Below are positions 17,801-32,800 of a DNA stretch of 64,000 nucleotides, piece after piece. The position numbers and the translations under genes are program-made. The stretch is from G032773895 sp965248935 (GTDB taxonomy: Bacteria > Pseudomonadota > Gammaproteobacteria > Pseudomonadales > Cellvibrionaceae): the NCBI GenBank assembly GCA_965248935.1, contig OZ252214.1, positions 4,920,006 through 4,984,005 of the forward strand, read 5' to 3'. The notes under the pieces were generated by a model that ran no database searches, was not told where the DNA came from, and saw only the letters and a program-made list of their open reading frames with translations. Each line of letters begins with the position of its first letter. Position 1 is the first letter of the stretch.

Positions 17801-20800
17801 CCGATTTAAGCACAGCCAACAATCCAATCAACATTTCTGAACGGCGAGAAAGGCATAATGCAATTGGCTGATTTGGCCTTAACTCACAACTCGCTTCAAG
17901 GCGGTATGCCTCTCGTATACGATGCGCTAATTGGTTAACGCGGGCATTTAACGCACGATAGGTGAAAGTCTCTTGATCAACAATAAGCGCGGTATTGTCA
18001 GGGTAGGTATCAACACTGGTCTCAAACAATTGAACAAGACTGGTATCTTTCGCACCAATACCGGATTCACCACACCAGGTATGAAGCAGTTGTTTTCGCT
18101 CACGCGGATCAATACAATCAATATGGTGATGCGACTGATTGGGGTTCGACACAGAGGAACGAAGGATCATTAGTAGCTGTTGCAATAAACGAGCAACATG
18201 TGCTTCCTCCATCCAACCTTCTGGGTAACAAAGTTTGACGATTAAGGTTTCACCCCTCTCAGAATCCGTATTCTCAGACACCATCAACGTAAGCGGATAG
18301 TCCGTTTTCTCTTTAAATTGTTTGAATTGTACTTTCGCTTCAATGGATTGTTCTGAGTTCTCACTATTCGCAGGGCTGGGGTAATTTTCAAAAATAAATA
18401 ACGAGTGGAATAGACGATGCGCATCTCCTTGTAATTCCGCAAGCGGCATTCCGCTGTGCTGATTGAGATCACCTATGGATTTTTGAATGGCACAGAGGAT
18501 ATCGAGAACAGGTTTGTTTTCGTCCCAGTCAACAACAAGGGGCAAGGTATTGATAAACAGGCCAACGCTGTTTTCGATTCCGTCTACTGGAATATCCCGT
18601 CCTGACAGTGTCGTTCCAACAAGGGTTTGGCTGTCCCCGGTGTAGATTTGCAGTAGCTTGTGCCAAGCAAATTGCATTGCAACATTAACCGTAATACCAC
18701 TAGAACGGCACCCTGTTTTTATTGCTTGATAATCATCGTATTCAATACAGAGTGTGTGTTCTATCGGGTTGTCGATCACATGAATATCATCGAGCGATTT
18801 CGGTTGATTGAACAAGGCGTTAATATCATTGGGCGAATGCCAGCGGTTTTGTTCATTTCGCCAAAACGCTTTTGTGCTCGCCTCTTGTTCTGCCAAGTAT
18901 TTTTGCGTATTTAAGTACGCGGTATCCAATTCAACCGTTGGTTGGATTCCAGCTTGCAGCGAATCGTAATACCTGTGAACCCTATGCCATAAAATTGGGC
19001 CACTCCAACCATCACCTATGCTGTGGTGTTCGGTTTTCATAACGGTAACCCAAGCCTCGGTACGTTTAAACACTATAAATCGAATGGGCGCGGGTATAGA
19101 TAGATCAAACGAAACAAATCGCTCTGCTAACTGACTCCGTGTTATTTCACGCTCTTGGCTTGAATGATCGAGGTGGCTTATATCAATAATGACAAACTTC
19201 GACGCATCTATACTCGGTTCTTTGGTTATCACTTGAAGAACCGCCGACTCCCAATCGAAGGCCGTCCTCAACGCGGGGTAGCATTGCGATGCATATGACC
19301 AGGCGGTAATATAGTGATCTATATTAAGTTGGTCGTGATAATCCAACAGAATTTGAACACAGTAAGCATCGTCTTTTTCTGCTTTTAGTTGGTGATAGAT
19401 AAACCCTTGTTGCAAACTGGAAGCAGAATAAATAGCTTCTATTTGAGAAGGCCCTTTCCGATGAATATGCTCTAAACGACGTAATTCATTGATCGAAAGT
19501 CTTGCGAATGGGAAATCACTCGGTGTGTTTTTCCCACCCGATTGTGCAGCACAAAGTGATTGTGCCAATACCAACTTCAAGGATGACTCCAATGCGCATA
19601 CAAATTTATGGCTTAGAGACGGCGCAAGATAAGAACGAATCGTAAAGGTTAGCTGCCCTTTATCCACTAGGCCGTTAATTGTCAGAGCAAGATCAATGAT
19701 ATTTCCTTTCGCTTCAGCTTCACCACAGGCTTCTCCCGTTATTTCCCACAGAGTCTTATTTTGATTTCGCGGGTTAAGTTGGCCGAGGTAATTAAAACTC
19801 ACTCTGGGCGACCGATGTGGGTGCAGGCCGTTTTTTTGTGCAAAAACGCCATAGCCGATTCCTTTCGATGGGATATTTCGCAAGCATTCTTTTGTATGAA
19901 TGATGGTGCTTTCCACATCACTCAATTTCGTTAATGCAACGGGGTAGCTACTGGTAAACCAGCCTACTGTACGAGAGACATCGATGGTCTCATCAATGTC
20001 TTCACGTCCGTGTCCTTCAAGGCTAATAACATGCGTATTCTTGTTCATTTCTGGGGAGGAATAAGCGCGGCTCGAATCCGATGAAAATGTCTCACTGAGT
20101 GCAATTGCCAATGCACTAAGAAGTAGGTCATTAATTTCAGTTTGATAGCCTAAATTCGCTTGATGAAGTAATTGGTATGTATCGTCTTCCGGCAATGAAA
20201 ACGCACAGTTTTGTAAGCTGTATTTTTCAGTGCAACCCGCATATTCTTGTTGGTTCTTATCGAAACCGGGTGCGGATAAACTCTCTACAACAGAATTCCA
20301 GTAGGTCAATTCACTCTTGTATTGATCCGAATAATTAGACACGCTTTTAACCCATTGACGATAGCTGCTCGTTTTCGGTGCAAGGGGTTCGCCCTCTAAA
20401 AGATGCCGAAGGTCTTCTGCAAGAATACGCCACGACACCACATCGATTAACAAGTGGTGCGCAGAAAAAAACAAGCGAGAAGAGGAATCGTTATAACCCG
20501 TAAGATGGGCGGCACACCACAGTGGGCCATTCTCACAATTAAAGCCACTTTGAAAAGCGGTCAACGTATTGTGCAGTTGCTTGTCAGTAAGTATACGAAT
20601 ATCGACGGCCTTGAGTTCCATCGGATACTCTGCCAGGTTATTGCGCGCTTTGTTGACTTTGTCTTTATTTTCTAAGCCGTCTTTATTCTCGGAATAGTAC
20701 TGATTCACCACATCGTCAGAAAATCTGAACTGCAAACGTAAAGCATCGTGATGAGCAACGAGCTGGCGCAAGGCATTTTGCAACGCCTGGTAGCTTACAT

Positions 20801-23800
20801 CTCCCGGAATGCGAACCATAAAAGACTGGTTCCAATGATGTATTTGTTCCAGCTTTTGCGCAAAAAACCAATGCTGTATGGGCAGTAAATCAAATTCTCC
20901 AACAAGCACGCCCTGCTCTGCAACAATTCTTTTTTCAGCTTTGCGAAGTTCCAAAACTTTTGACAACTGCGCAACAGTGGGCAAGTCAAAGATATCTTTT
21001 ACTTTCGCATGGAACCCTTCACGTCGCATTTTCGATACAAGCTGTATGCTTAAAATAGAGTCCCCACCAATACGGAAAAAATTATCCTGTACGCTAATAT
21101 GCGATAAGCCCAGCACTTCACACCACAAAGTACAAAGCATACGTTCGGTATTTGTTGTCGGTTCAACAAAGCCGTCGCTATTGCACTTCGCAGGGTCGGG
21201 GAGCGCTTTGCGATCCAACTTGCCATTTATCGTAAGCGGTATACCAGGAATAACGATCAAGTTCGCCGGAACCATATAATCGGCAAGGCGCTCTATCAGA
21301 TGCTCTTCCACGTACTGAAGAAATTGTTGTTCATTTAAGTCGTTAATAAAGGGTTTTTGCGTGCCCACTTCTTTTATTATTTCCGACCCATCACTAGGAA
21401 CAATATAACCAATAAGCGTTGTTGCATTCGTAAGTGATGTTGTATTCGTAAGTGATGTCGCAATTACCACCGCCTGCTGAACACCTTCGACCGATTGTAT
21501 TGCACTCTCAATTTCACCCAGTTCAATTCGGTGACCACGAATTTTCACTTGTTCATCGGCACGTCCAACATATTCCAAATTACCGTCTTCCAACCAGCGA
21601 ACTAAATCCCCTGTGCGGTACAGTCGCGGACGGTCATGACTGTGGTTTTCGATATGAATGTAGGGGTTGTCAATAAAATGCTGGCTTGTTAATTCAGGTT
21701 GGTTGAGGTAGCCACGGGCAATACCTTTCCCACCAATAAATAATTCACCGAGCGCACCAATAGGAACCGGCTTACCTTCCGACAGCACATAGACTCTCGC
21801 GTTTTGAATGGGTCGTCCAATACAATTTGCGTGCGTACTTTCTGAATGTTGAAGATTTTGAACCGCAGTCACGGTGGTTTCGGTTGGGCCGTATTGGTTG
21901 ATCAATAGGCGACCCCAATATTGTTTTAATTCCGTCGTACAGGATTCACCGCCCGTAATCACTCGTTTCAAGCAATGTGTATCGTCTATTGGCCCCAATA
22001 AACTGAGATAACTCATTGCTGCAACCAAATGGGTAATCTGGTTTAAATAAATAGAGCCCTTAATTTCTTCACTTGAACGAATAGTATCTTCACTCGGTAT
22101 ATATAACTCTCCGCCGTTAACGAGCGTTAGGAAAAGTGTTTCAATCGAAGCATCAAAGATATAGGAGGGTATCCATAGTGCGCGTTCGTCAGAAGAAAAG
22201 GCCAAAGCCTGCGTTTGTGCTTGAAGCAAATGAACAATAGATTGATGTTCAATCATAACGCCTTTCGGTTTACCACTGGTTCCCGATGTGTAAATAATAT
22301 ATGCGAGTTGATTCGCACTTACGTCAACCCCTTCCCAAGGCAATTCGTCTAATGGATCTTGGGCCTTGTTTTCCTGTATCGCCTTTTCACCGGACTCAGG
22401 CAAAGTGCTTTGCTGTGCAGAGGATATTTCGCCCTGTTCGTCACACAGGATAACAAAGAGTTCTGAGTTTTGATTTGAAAGTATTTCCGTTAGCCGTTTA
22501 CTCTGTGAGTTGTCGGTAATAATGCAGGGAGCGTGTGTATCATCGAGTTGATAGCCTATTCGATCCCTCGGGTGATCAGGCGATAAAGGTACATAGGCAC
22601 AACCCGCTTTTAGCACGCCCAGTATCGCCACCACCATCGATAGCCCTTTTTCAAAATAGAGTGCTATAGGCGTTTCGGCTGGAATAAACTGCTGGTGAAC
22701 AGAAAAATATCTGCGATGTATCGTCTCTGCCACTCGGTCGGCGCATTTATTTAATTCTCGATAGCACAGTACTTGTCCATCAAAATTTAATGCGGCTTTA
22801 TCAGGTGTCCTTTGCACTTGTTGCTCGAAGAGAATATGAAGTGGCACATGCGCTGTATCTATACTTGCTGATCCGCTCCAATCGTTTAACAATAAGTTTT
22901 CTTCTTTTTCGCTAAGCAGTGTCAAGGATTTATGAGAGAGATGTGCATCACTCGCCATTTGCTCTAGTGTGCGCACCAATTGGCTCAACAGCGCATTGGA
23001 TTTATCCGCCTCTAACCATCGGCAATCTGAATGCAGTTCGATAACCAAACGCGAGGTATCTTCATAAGCCAAAACGGATAAAGGGTAATCGGCCTTTTCG
23101 ACGGAACTGCGATAGCCTGCGTATACCGACAACCCGGTATCGTTTGCGGTATCAGCTGTAGGGTAATTTTCAAAAACAAATAAGCTGTGAAATAGTCTTT
23201 CGCCAGCTAGCTGAAGTTGCGAAAGCGCCATACCGCTGTTGCTGTTTAATTTGGCAATGCCATATTGAATGTCATGCAATTGTTCACGAAGTGATTTTTC
23301 CTCTTCCCAATTTACAACCAACGGCAAGGTATTAATAAATAAACCCACGCTGGACTCAATACCTTCCACCGGAATATCTCGACCTGAAACCGTGGTGCCA
23401 ACAATAGTTTGCGTATCCTGGGTATAGACGTGTATCAGTTTATGCCACGCAAATTGCAAGGCCACATTAAGGGTTATCCCCCATTCGGCACAGCACGATT
23501 TTAATGCCTCGTAATCTGCACCCTCAAAAGCTATATCGTGTTTTGATGGATGCAATATGCTGTGCGTTTCATGTAAATTCTGTCGGTGACTTAAAAGCGG
23601 GTTAATATCGTTCGCGTCGTTCCACCCGGCTTTCTCGGATTCCCAAAATGCTTTTGTTTCTGGCGCCTTTTTGTTTATATATTCCTGAGCGAGAAAATAA
23701 GCCGTATCACGGTGGTCAAAAACCTGCGCTTGCGCCGAAGCTGATTGGTGATTGACAGTTGATTGGTGATTGACAACTGATTGGTGGTTGACAAGCTCGT

Positions 23801-26800
23801 CATAATTCTCGTGAACAGCTCGCCATACAATAACGCCACTCCAACCGTCACCTATACTGTGATGTTCCGTTTTAAGTACCGTAAATTCCGTTTCAGAACG
23901 TTGAACAATAATAAAACGAAGAAGGCCCGGTTTAGTTAGATCAAAACCCATTTTTCTGTCTTTTATCTGCATTTCTAGCAAAGCCGGTTCTTGCTCTTTT
24001 GGGCTTAAGTGACGAAGATCTTCGAAACTAAATGATTCTGCATCAATGCATGATTCCGCAACCGAAATTTGTAGAATTTGCTCATCCCAATTAAAGGCGG
24101 TTCTCAACGCGGGGAACTGTGCCGATGCCTGTGCCCAAGCCTGAATGTACAGCTCGGTATTTAATGGGCAGTGATAATCCATTAAGAATTGTACACAGTA
24201 GGCATCGTCGTCGGTATCACGTAAATGATGGTAGATAAACCCTTGCTGTAAACTTGTTGCCGGATACAGCGCTTCGATACGATGCCCCATCGCTTGGTAA
24301 TGCCGATTTAGTGTTGCTAAGTGTTCAACCGAAAGTGTTTTTACTCCATAGTCGCTCGGTGTTTTTATACCACCATTTTTTGCTGTAAGCAGGCAACATT
24401 CCGTCAGTTCACGTATCGCTTCAGTTAACGTGTTTTTGAATTGTATATCCTCGTCAGCATTCAACTGCGAAATCACATTAAATGTTAAAATACCTTCATC
24501 GACCCAACCAATGATATTGAGTACAATATCAGAATGGTTTTGTTCCGCCGAATAACGACCACAATCTTCGCTTACAATACGCCATGTATTGTTGGAATCA
24601 CGATGATCCATTTGCCCGAGATAATTAAAAGCAATTCGAGGAAGACGATGCTGCGGAATATTACCCGCCCCACTTAAGGCTCCAAACCCGATCCCTTTAT
24701 TGGGTATCGCTCTTAGCATTTCTTTTGTCTGAATCAGCGTATCACTAAGTTCGTCGGCAACATTAAGAATAACGGGGTATACCGTGGTAAACCATCCTAC
24801 CGTTCGTATTATGTCGATTGTTGGGTCTAGAGATTCCCGACCATGGCCTTCCAACAATATGGAGTGGCTTGTCTGCTCAAAGGTTTTTTCTAGCGCAACG
24901 GCAAGCGCAGTAAGAAGAAGGTCATTAATTTCCGTATTAAAGCCTTTATTCGCATAATGTATTAACTCTGTGGTATTTTCCGGCGATAGGTGCATCGTCC
25001 AATTATGAAGACCTTGCTCTAATCCAGGCCGAGTGCCACCGCCCTTCAACGCGGTCTTCTCAAGCTGCTGAATAATACTTAACCAGTAATTCGCTTCCTC
25101 TTTATGCGTATCCGCATAGCGCTGCACACAGTGAACCCACTGCCTATAACTGCTGGTTTTCGGCTCTAATATCTGACCACAGAGAATCGCACGTAGATCT
25201 TCCGATAAAATGCGCCAGGAGACCGTATCCATAATCAGGTGGTGAAAGGCCAAAAATAAATGTGTTTCTCCCGCAGCAGAATCACTGACAAAAGCGGCCT
25301 GCCAAAGTGGCCCCTCTTCAAGATTAAAATGACTTTGTAGCCCCGTGAATTGTTCAACTTTTTGTGTTGGGTTTAATCCCGAAATATCGACTACAGCTAA
25401 AGGCGCCACACTATCGTTGTTATAGGCGTGGTAGATCTGCTCCCAACGTTTGGCAATACACGCAAACCGCGCACGCAATATATCGTGATGCTGTGCAAGC
25501 CTTGCCAAAGCCTTTTCTACCTGTGGTGCGGTAACACCTTCGGGAAGACAAATCATAAAGGATTGATTCCAGTGATGCGGCTCCTCAAACCCTTGCTCAA
25601 AAAACCAGGTCTGTATTGGCAGCAAAGGAAATGCACCCTCTAATTCACCAGGTTCAATATCAATCGGTATTTCTACCCGCTCCTCGTCAAGCACTTTCGC
25701 CAATTGGCGTATTGTTGGGTATTCAAAAATGTCTTTTACTTGTACTGTATATCCGGCCCGACGCATTCGGGAAGCAAGTTGAATACTGACAATCGAGTCG
25801 CCGCCAATTCGAAAGAAATTATCGGATACGCCAATACTATTTAACCCTAAGGTATCACGCCAAAGAGAGGTCAATTCAAATTCCGTTGACGTACTCGGTG
25901 CAAAAAACGAACCTGTGCCTTCCAACGTCGGCTTCGGTAGGGAAAGACGATTAACTTTACCGTTGTCGGTCAAGGGAATGGTATCGATAAATTCAACAAA
26001 CGAAGGCAGCATGTATTCCGGTAATTCGCGCGAGGCTCTATCCATTAAGTTCTCTGCACTTGGTGCAGTGCATTGCGCTTGCAAGTCCCTTACGATATAG
26101 GCAAGTAAATATTGTTGCCCGCGATCAGTATAATCAATAACAAGCGATTGTTTTATACCATCCAAACGGTTGAAAACACTTTCAATTTCTCCCAACTCAA
26201 TACGATAACCTCGTATCTTGACTTGAAAATCGTTTCGACCCAAATATTCCATATTGCCATTGTCGAGCCATCGAACTAAATCACCTGTGCGATATAAACG
26301 CACATAGCCTTTCTCTCTGTCTTGCTCGGTTGCAAATCGGTTTTCAATAAATCGTTCGGTATTGAGTGCGTATCGATTTAGATAACCTCGACTTAAACCC
26401 GCCCCACCGATATACAATTCCCCCGGCGCACCTATAGGTGAAGGCAATTGATATTCATCTAAAATATACAATTTGACATTGGGGTAGGCAATTCCGATTC
26501 CGTGATTCAAAGCGGGAAAGACCTGCGACAACATCGCGCCAACCGTGGTTTCGGTCGGGCCATATTCATCCAGTATTACATTCGCATTCAGGGATAATTC
26601 GGCAATGCATTCTTGACGTAAAGCTTCACCACCTAATAGAAGTGTTTTAATGACATACTGCGACTCAGATAATGTCACGCGCGCAATACTCGGTGTGGTT
26701 TTAACAAAGGTAACCGCGTTTTCCACTAAGTGTTTATGGTAAGCCTCGGTATCGGAAATATCCTGTGTATAAATTGCGATTGTAGACCCCATAAGCAAGG

Positions 26801-29800
26801 GGCAAAGTGTTGTTGTTACACTCAGATCGAAACAATAATTTGTTGAAAAATCCACAATACCCAACGACTCACCTATTCGTGATTGAATCGAATAAAGGTA
26901 ATGAAGTACATTGCTCTGTTCTATCATTACGCCCTTGGGCTTGCCTGTTGTTCCAGAGGTATAAATAACATAGGCTAAACTGTCTATGCTGTTTTTCACG
27001 GGCGGGTTTGACGTAGGTACATCATCGGCTATGTCTTCGCCATCAACCGCAAAAATGTCAACCTCTTGAGTCACCGCGTTTATGCTATTTGCAATCGAAC
27101 CCTGCAAATGCGCTTGCGTCAATACTAAATGAGTTTGTGTATCGTCTAATAAAAACCGGGTTCGTTCTTCTGGATACAAGGGTGAAATGGGAACGTAGGC
27201 TGCACCGGCTTTCAATACCGCCAATAGACTAACCAACAGTGCTTCACTGCGTTCGAAGTAGAGCGCAATCAAGGTGTCTTTCGGCAATTCAGTCCCAAAG
27301 TGTGCGTTATAGTGTTGACGAATACGGTGAGCAAGACGGTTCGATTTTTTATTCAGTTCTCTATAGGTTACAGAACGACCGTCAATAGACAGTGCCACTG
27401 ATTCGGGTTGAGCGTTCACACGCATCTCGAATTGTTCTTGAAGTGTTTTCTCCAAACTTACTGGCTCATCCGTTTTGTTAAACACATCAAGCACCAACGC
27501 CTCTTCCTCTTTTGGAAGACACTCTAGTGATTCGAGTGAATGATCCAGGCAATTCACACATTGTTGTAACACTTCTTTATACAAAGAGACGAAACGGTCG
27601 ATCGTCAATTCTTTAAATAAGGAGGAAGAATAATTGACTAAGCCACGGATCACCTCTTCACTGTCATCCATAAAGACACTGATATCGAACTTGGCCGGTG
27701 CTTCGCAGTGTACGCCCTCCGTATTTGATTCACCGTATACCTTCACGGACGAAAACGGTAAACGCGCTAAAGCATCCACACTGCCAGAGAAACTCTGCGT
27801 ACTAAACATGACTTGAAAAAGAGGATGACGTGATAGGTCACGCTCTACGTTTAAAATATCCAATAGCTTTTCGAAGGGATAGTCTTGATTCGCTTTGGCG
27901 GAAAGGCTCACATGGTGAATACGCTCGATTAAATCCTTAACTGTTTCACCCTTTTCTCCTCGAATACGCATCACCAAAGAATTTACGAAAAAACCAATAA
28001 GTGCTTGAACCTGCGAGTGATCACGATTATCCGACGGCGTGCCAATTAATATATCGTCTTGAGCAGATATTTTTCTGAGTGAGAGGTAGAACGCGCTAAG
28101 CAAAACGGTATGGAGCGTGGTTTCACATTGCTTTGCCAATTGTCGTAGATCCGAAGATAAACTGGGAGCCAATATGAAATTTACATTTTTCCCTTGGTAA
28201 TCGATTCGAGAAGGTCGAGGAAAATCGCTGTGCAGGTTCAGCGGCGTAATATCCTCAAGAGTATGCTTCCAAAAATATTCTTGTTCCTTCCATCTCGCAC
28301 TACCAACACATTTTCTCTGCCAAATGGAATAGTCAGTATAAGCAATTTCCAGAGGGCGAAGTGAGGGTAGCTCAGCAGATATAATTGCTTGATAACTGAG
28401 TGACAGCTCTTCCAAAAACAGTTCGAGCGACCAACCATCAAACGCGATGTGATGCCACATTAAAAATAGAAAACGTTTTTCGCTTGACTCAAAACAGCAG
28501 ACCCGAAAAGGCAAATCCTTGGTTAAATCGAAAGGCTGTGCCAGTTGCTTTTCCGCCTCCTGCCGTAAGCTGTCTTCGTAGCTGCCCCCCTCCGAAGACG
28601 TTATATTCACCAATTGGACAGAAAGACGCTTATCCAAAACGGATTGATAAGCACGTCCGTTTTCTTCTTTTTTATATACTGTGCGCAATACCGAATGCCT
28701 GGATACAATGAAATCCATTGCACGATAAAGTGCATCCAATTGAGCTTCCGTTGTTAGCTCGACAAGATAGGGGATCAAATAGGCGCTGTCTCCCCCACCA
28801 AATTCTTCTAGAAAGAAAACCCGTTCTTGCGCAAACGACAGCGGGTATTTTTCCAGGCTCACACTTGGAATATCATCGACAAAGGAAACATTGCGAATGC
28901 ATTCGGCAAGCTTCGAAACCGAATTATGCTCAAAAAGGTGGTGCGGTAATATACGAACCTGCGTTAAACGCATAATCTCTGATACTAGGCGAACAGCTAA
29001 TATTGAATTGCCACCTAAACGAAAAAAATTATCGTGAATACCAACCTGTTCAATACCCAACAAGGTTTCCCACAAGGCGCACAATGTTTTTTCATCCTCG
29101 GTTTGTGGCGCACAATAGTCTCGGTTTTCCGCTAAACCAGGGTCGGGCAGTTTGGCCCGATCCAACTTACCGTTTACCGTAAGTGGCAGCGATGAGATTT
29201 CTGTGTACGTCGCCGGTAACATATAATCCGGTAAACGCTCTTGCAAATAGCGACGTATCTGAGGCTCATCAATAGGCTCCCCTGTTTCTAAAACAAGATA
29301 CGCAGCAAGGAAGGTATCCCCCTTAGCGCCACTCGAACGTTGGTAACATCGATCAATAACTGCGACCTGTTTAACCCTGGGATAATGCGCTAATACATGG
29401 TCAATTTCGCCGAGTTCGACCCGGTAGCCACGTATTTTTATTTGAGCGTCATTCCGCCCCAAATATTCAAGGTTGCCCTTTTCATTCCATCGAACCAAGT
29501 CTCCCGTTCGATAGAGGCGCGTATCACCCAATGCGCGCTCTTCATCTGTCGCAAAAGGGTTTTCGATAAAACGCTCATCCGTAAGTAACGTCTGATTAAG
29601 GTAAGCACGAGCCAAACCCACCCCGCCAATATACAGTTCACCTGGCACACCAAAAGGTACAAGAGAAAGGCTATTTGACAGCACGTATACCGTGGCACCG
29701 GGAAATGGCCTGCCAATAATACTGTGGGACTCGGCGTCGCAAATATCATAATGTGTTGCTTCGCCCGTTTCCGTTGGCCCATAGTAGTTAATAATACGAG

Positions 29801-32800
29801 TGGTATCGAAGTCGATATTTTCCAGTGTCTCTCTCGATACATTTTCCCCACTAAAATACACTTTTTTAAGGCTGGAAAAACCCGAACCTGAGCGACTGAT
29901 CGTGCTAAATTGCGAGGGCACAAAGTGTGCAGAGGTAATGGAATAACGCTGGATAAGCGCCGTTAATTCAGTAACATCAAAAGCCTTGCGTGCGATAACA
30001 AGTTGCGCACCAACAATAAAATGCGCAAACAAATCGGAAACAGATACATCAAAAATATAATTGGTTTTAAATAGGTAAATATCATTGTCAGTCTGGCTGT
30101 GTTTTGCCATATGCCAGTTCCTACTGGCACTCGCTCCGTGGGTCATCTCGACGCCTTTTGGCCTACCTGTTGTACCAGAAGTATAAATAACATAGGCTAG
30201 GTCATGCGCGCCTACTGGGGTTTGAACATTGTCGCTATCGTAAAAATCCGTCTTAATCTTACGCGGGTTATTGTGTGATTCTTGTAGTTTATCGGCCTTA
30301 GGCAAAATCACTTCTACCGTATCGCATTCGACCAGGTCATCGATTGCAATCAGACAAAGATCCAACGTTGATTTAGAAAATACAGGTGTATGGCGGTGAT
30401 GAGTTAATAGCAGAGAAGCGCCCGTATCTTTGACAATATACTGCGCCCTACCCCTTGGCTGTTCCGGGGAAATGGGTACATAGGCCGCTCCGGCTTTTAG
30501 CACTGCAAGAATACTGACAATCATTTCCGGCCCTCTGTCGAGGTACAGTGCAATGAATCTGTCCGCTTGAGTTTTACCAAGGGTACGCTCTAAACGCAAC
30601 TCACCAATGAGATGTGCCAGTTGATTTGCCCGAGTATTGAGTTCCGAGTAAGTCATCCAGTTGTTATCAAAGTGAATGGCTATATTGCCCGGTGTTCGGC
30701 TCACTTGCTCTTCGAATAAACCGTGTAGCGTTCTATCGGCTGCAAAAGCTGGTTCAGGAACCGACGATGTTTGAAGTAATAATGCCGTTTCGCGCTTATC
30801 GACAAGCGTTAATGCATTGTGCGCACGTTCAGGATGCAAGGTAAGCTGTTTAAGAATAAGCGATAACTGCTGAAAAACGACATTAACCTTAGTATCCGTC
30901 ATCCACTCTTCGCTGTACTTGATGTTTAAACTTAATCGCTTATCTTGCTCATAAGCAATAAGCGTAATCGGGTAATCGGTTGTTTCTTTTAAATCCTGAA
31001 ATTGAACATACTGCCCAATCATTTCCTTTTGCGCGGATCTATTCGGTTCATTGGTGTTTAGATTGGTGTTTAGATCGGTGTCTAGATCGGTGTCTAGATC
31101 GGTGTCTAGATCGGTGTCTAGATCGGTGTCTAGATCGGTGTCTAGATCGGTGTCTAGATCGGTGTCTAGATCGGTGTTTAGATTGGTGTTTAGATCGGTG
31201 TTTAGATCGGTGTCTAGATCGGCGTTTGGCAAAGGGTAATTTTCAAATACAAAGAGACTATGAAACAAGCGCTCACCATTTTCCTGGAGATCCGCTAAAG
31301 AAATATTTGTATAGCTATTCAGTGCAGCAATATCGATTTGTAACGCCGCTAAACAATCTAATACCGTGGCGTTGTCTACCCAGTTAACCGATAAGGGCAG
31401 TGTATTAATAAATAAACCAATACTCTCTTCAATTCCCTCGATAGGAAGATCACGACCAGATACGGTTGTTCCAACAAGGGTTTGATCATCACGACAATAG
31501 ATATTTAGCAGTTTATGCCAAGCAAATTGCAGCAGCACATTGAGCGTAATTCCGTGGCTATTGCAAAATGTTTTGAGTGAGCCATAGAGCGCATCCTCAA
31601 AATAAAAAAGTTGCTCAGTCGGCACCTCAATATGCCGTATCTTGCTTAAATCCATTTTATTCGAGAACAGGGCATTCACATCATTTGCCGATTGAAAGCC
31701 TGACCTCCGCTCGCGCCAATAACGCATTGTTTCACGTCTATTGTCTTCATCCTCGTTGTATGCCTGCGCGGCTTTATACGCGGTCTCAATACGAAGTACT
31801 GGCTCCTCACCCCGCACGAGTGCATCGTAATAACCATGCACTACTCGCCATAATTGTGGCCCACTCCAACCATCACCTATACTGTGATGTTCCGTTTTGA
31901 CCACCGTAAAATGCTGTTCACTTTGTTTTACGATAGCGAACCGAATCGCGCCGGGTTTCGACAAATCAAAGGGTTTTTGTCTTTCATTTTCTTGAATGTG
32001 AGAAAGCACCGTCAACCGCTTATCGTAGGGTAAATGGCTGATATCCTCACAGCGAAAATGCCCTTCCTGGATGCTCGTACCTTTCGTGACGATTTGAAGA
32101 ATATCGTCCGCCCAATCAAACGCAATGCGCAAACTTGGAAATGTTAGCGAGGCCAATTCCCATGCTTTAATAAATAGAGCGTTATCGATATTGCAATGGT
32201 AATCAAAAGAAATTTGGCCACGGTATGCGTCATTTTCACCTTGGCTTAAATAATGAAAAATAAACCCCTTTTGTAAACTGGTCGCATGATAAATATCTTC
32301 AATATCGTATTTTTGCGTTAGTATTTGCAAGCGTTCTTGTGATACTTTGTTAGCCCCAAAATCACTCGGGGTACGCACTCCACCTGCATTTTTTGCGCGA
32401 ATACACTCATCAATAATCGCTTCTAAGGCACACTTAAATTTCTCTACGAATTGCTTATTGCGCTCTTCACTCAGAGCGCTACGGACAAAAAACTTAAGTA
32501 CGCCAGATTTAATAAAACCGTTTATGCTTACATCCACAAAATCGGCATTGGCAGGCGAGATGGTCTGCCCGGAATCTTCTGCATCAATACTCCATGGCTC
32601 CTGAACATTTTCACTCAGCGCATTCAATTGGCCCAAATAATTAAAACTCACGCGGGGTAATGCCATACCATCAAAATGGCCTTGGCTTAAAAACCCACAA
32701 AAGCCTAGCCCTCTATTTGGTATCTGTCGCAAATGTTCCTTTGTTCGAATAATGGTTTCGCTTCGTTTAGTGCTTAGCTTAGCCCTTCGTTTAGTGCTGG

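Noticed and set aside
31054..31221. CRISPR array
   Set aside because: The 12-bp units are directly contiguous, have no spacers and are in frame inside a coding sequence; no cas genes are nearby.
30980..31387. Plus-strand ORF with repeated CLDR residues, and a second frame with repeated SVSR
   Set aside because: Both are translations of the 12-bp minisatellite on the strand opposite NRPS1; the unit is free of stops in several frames.
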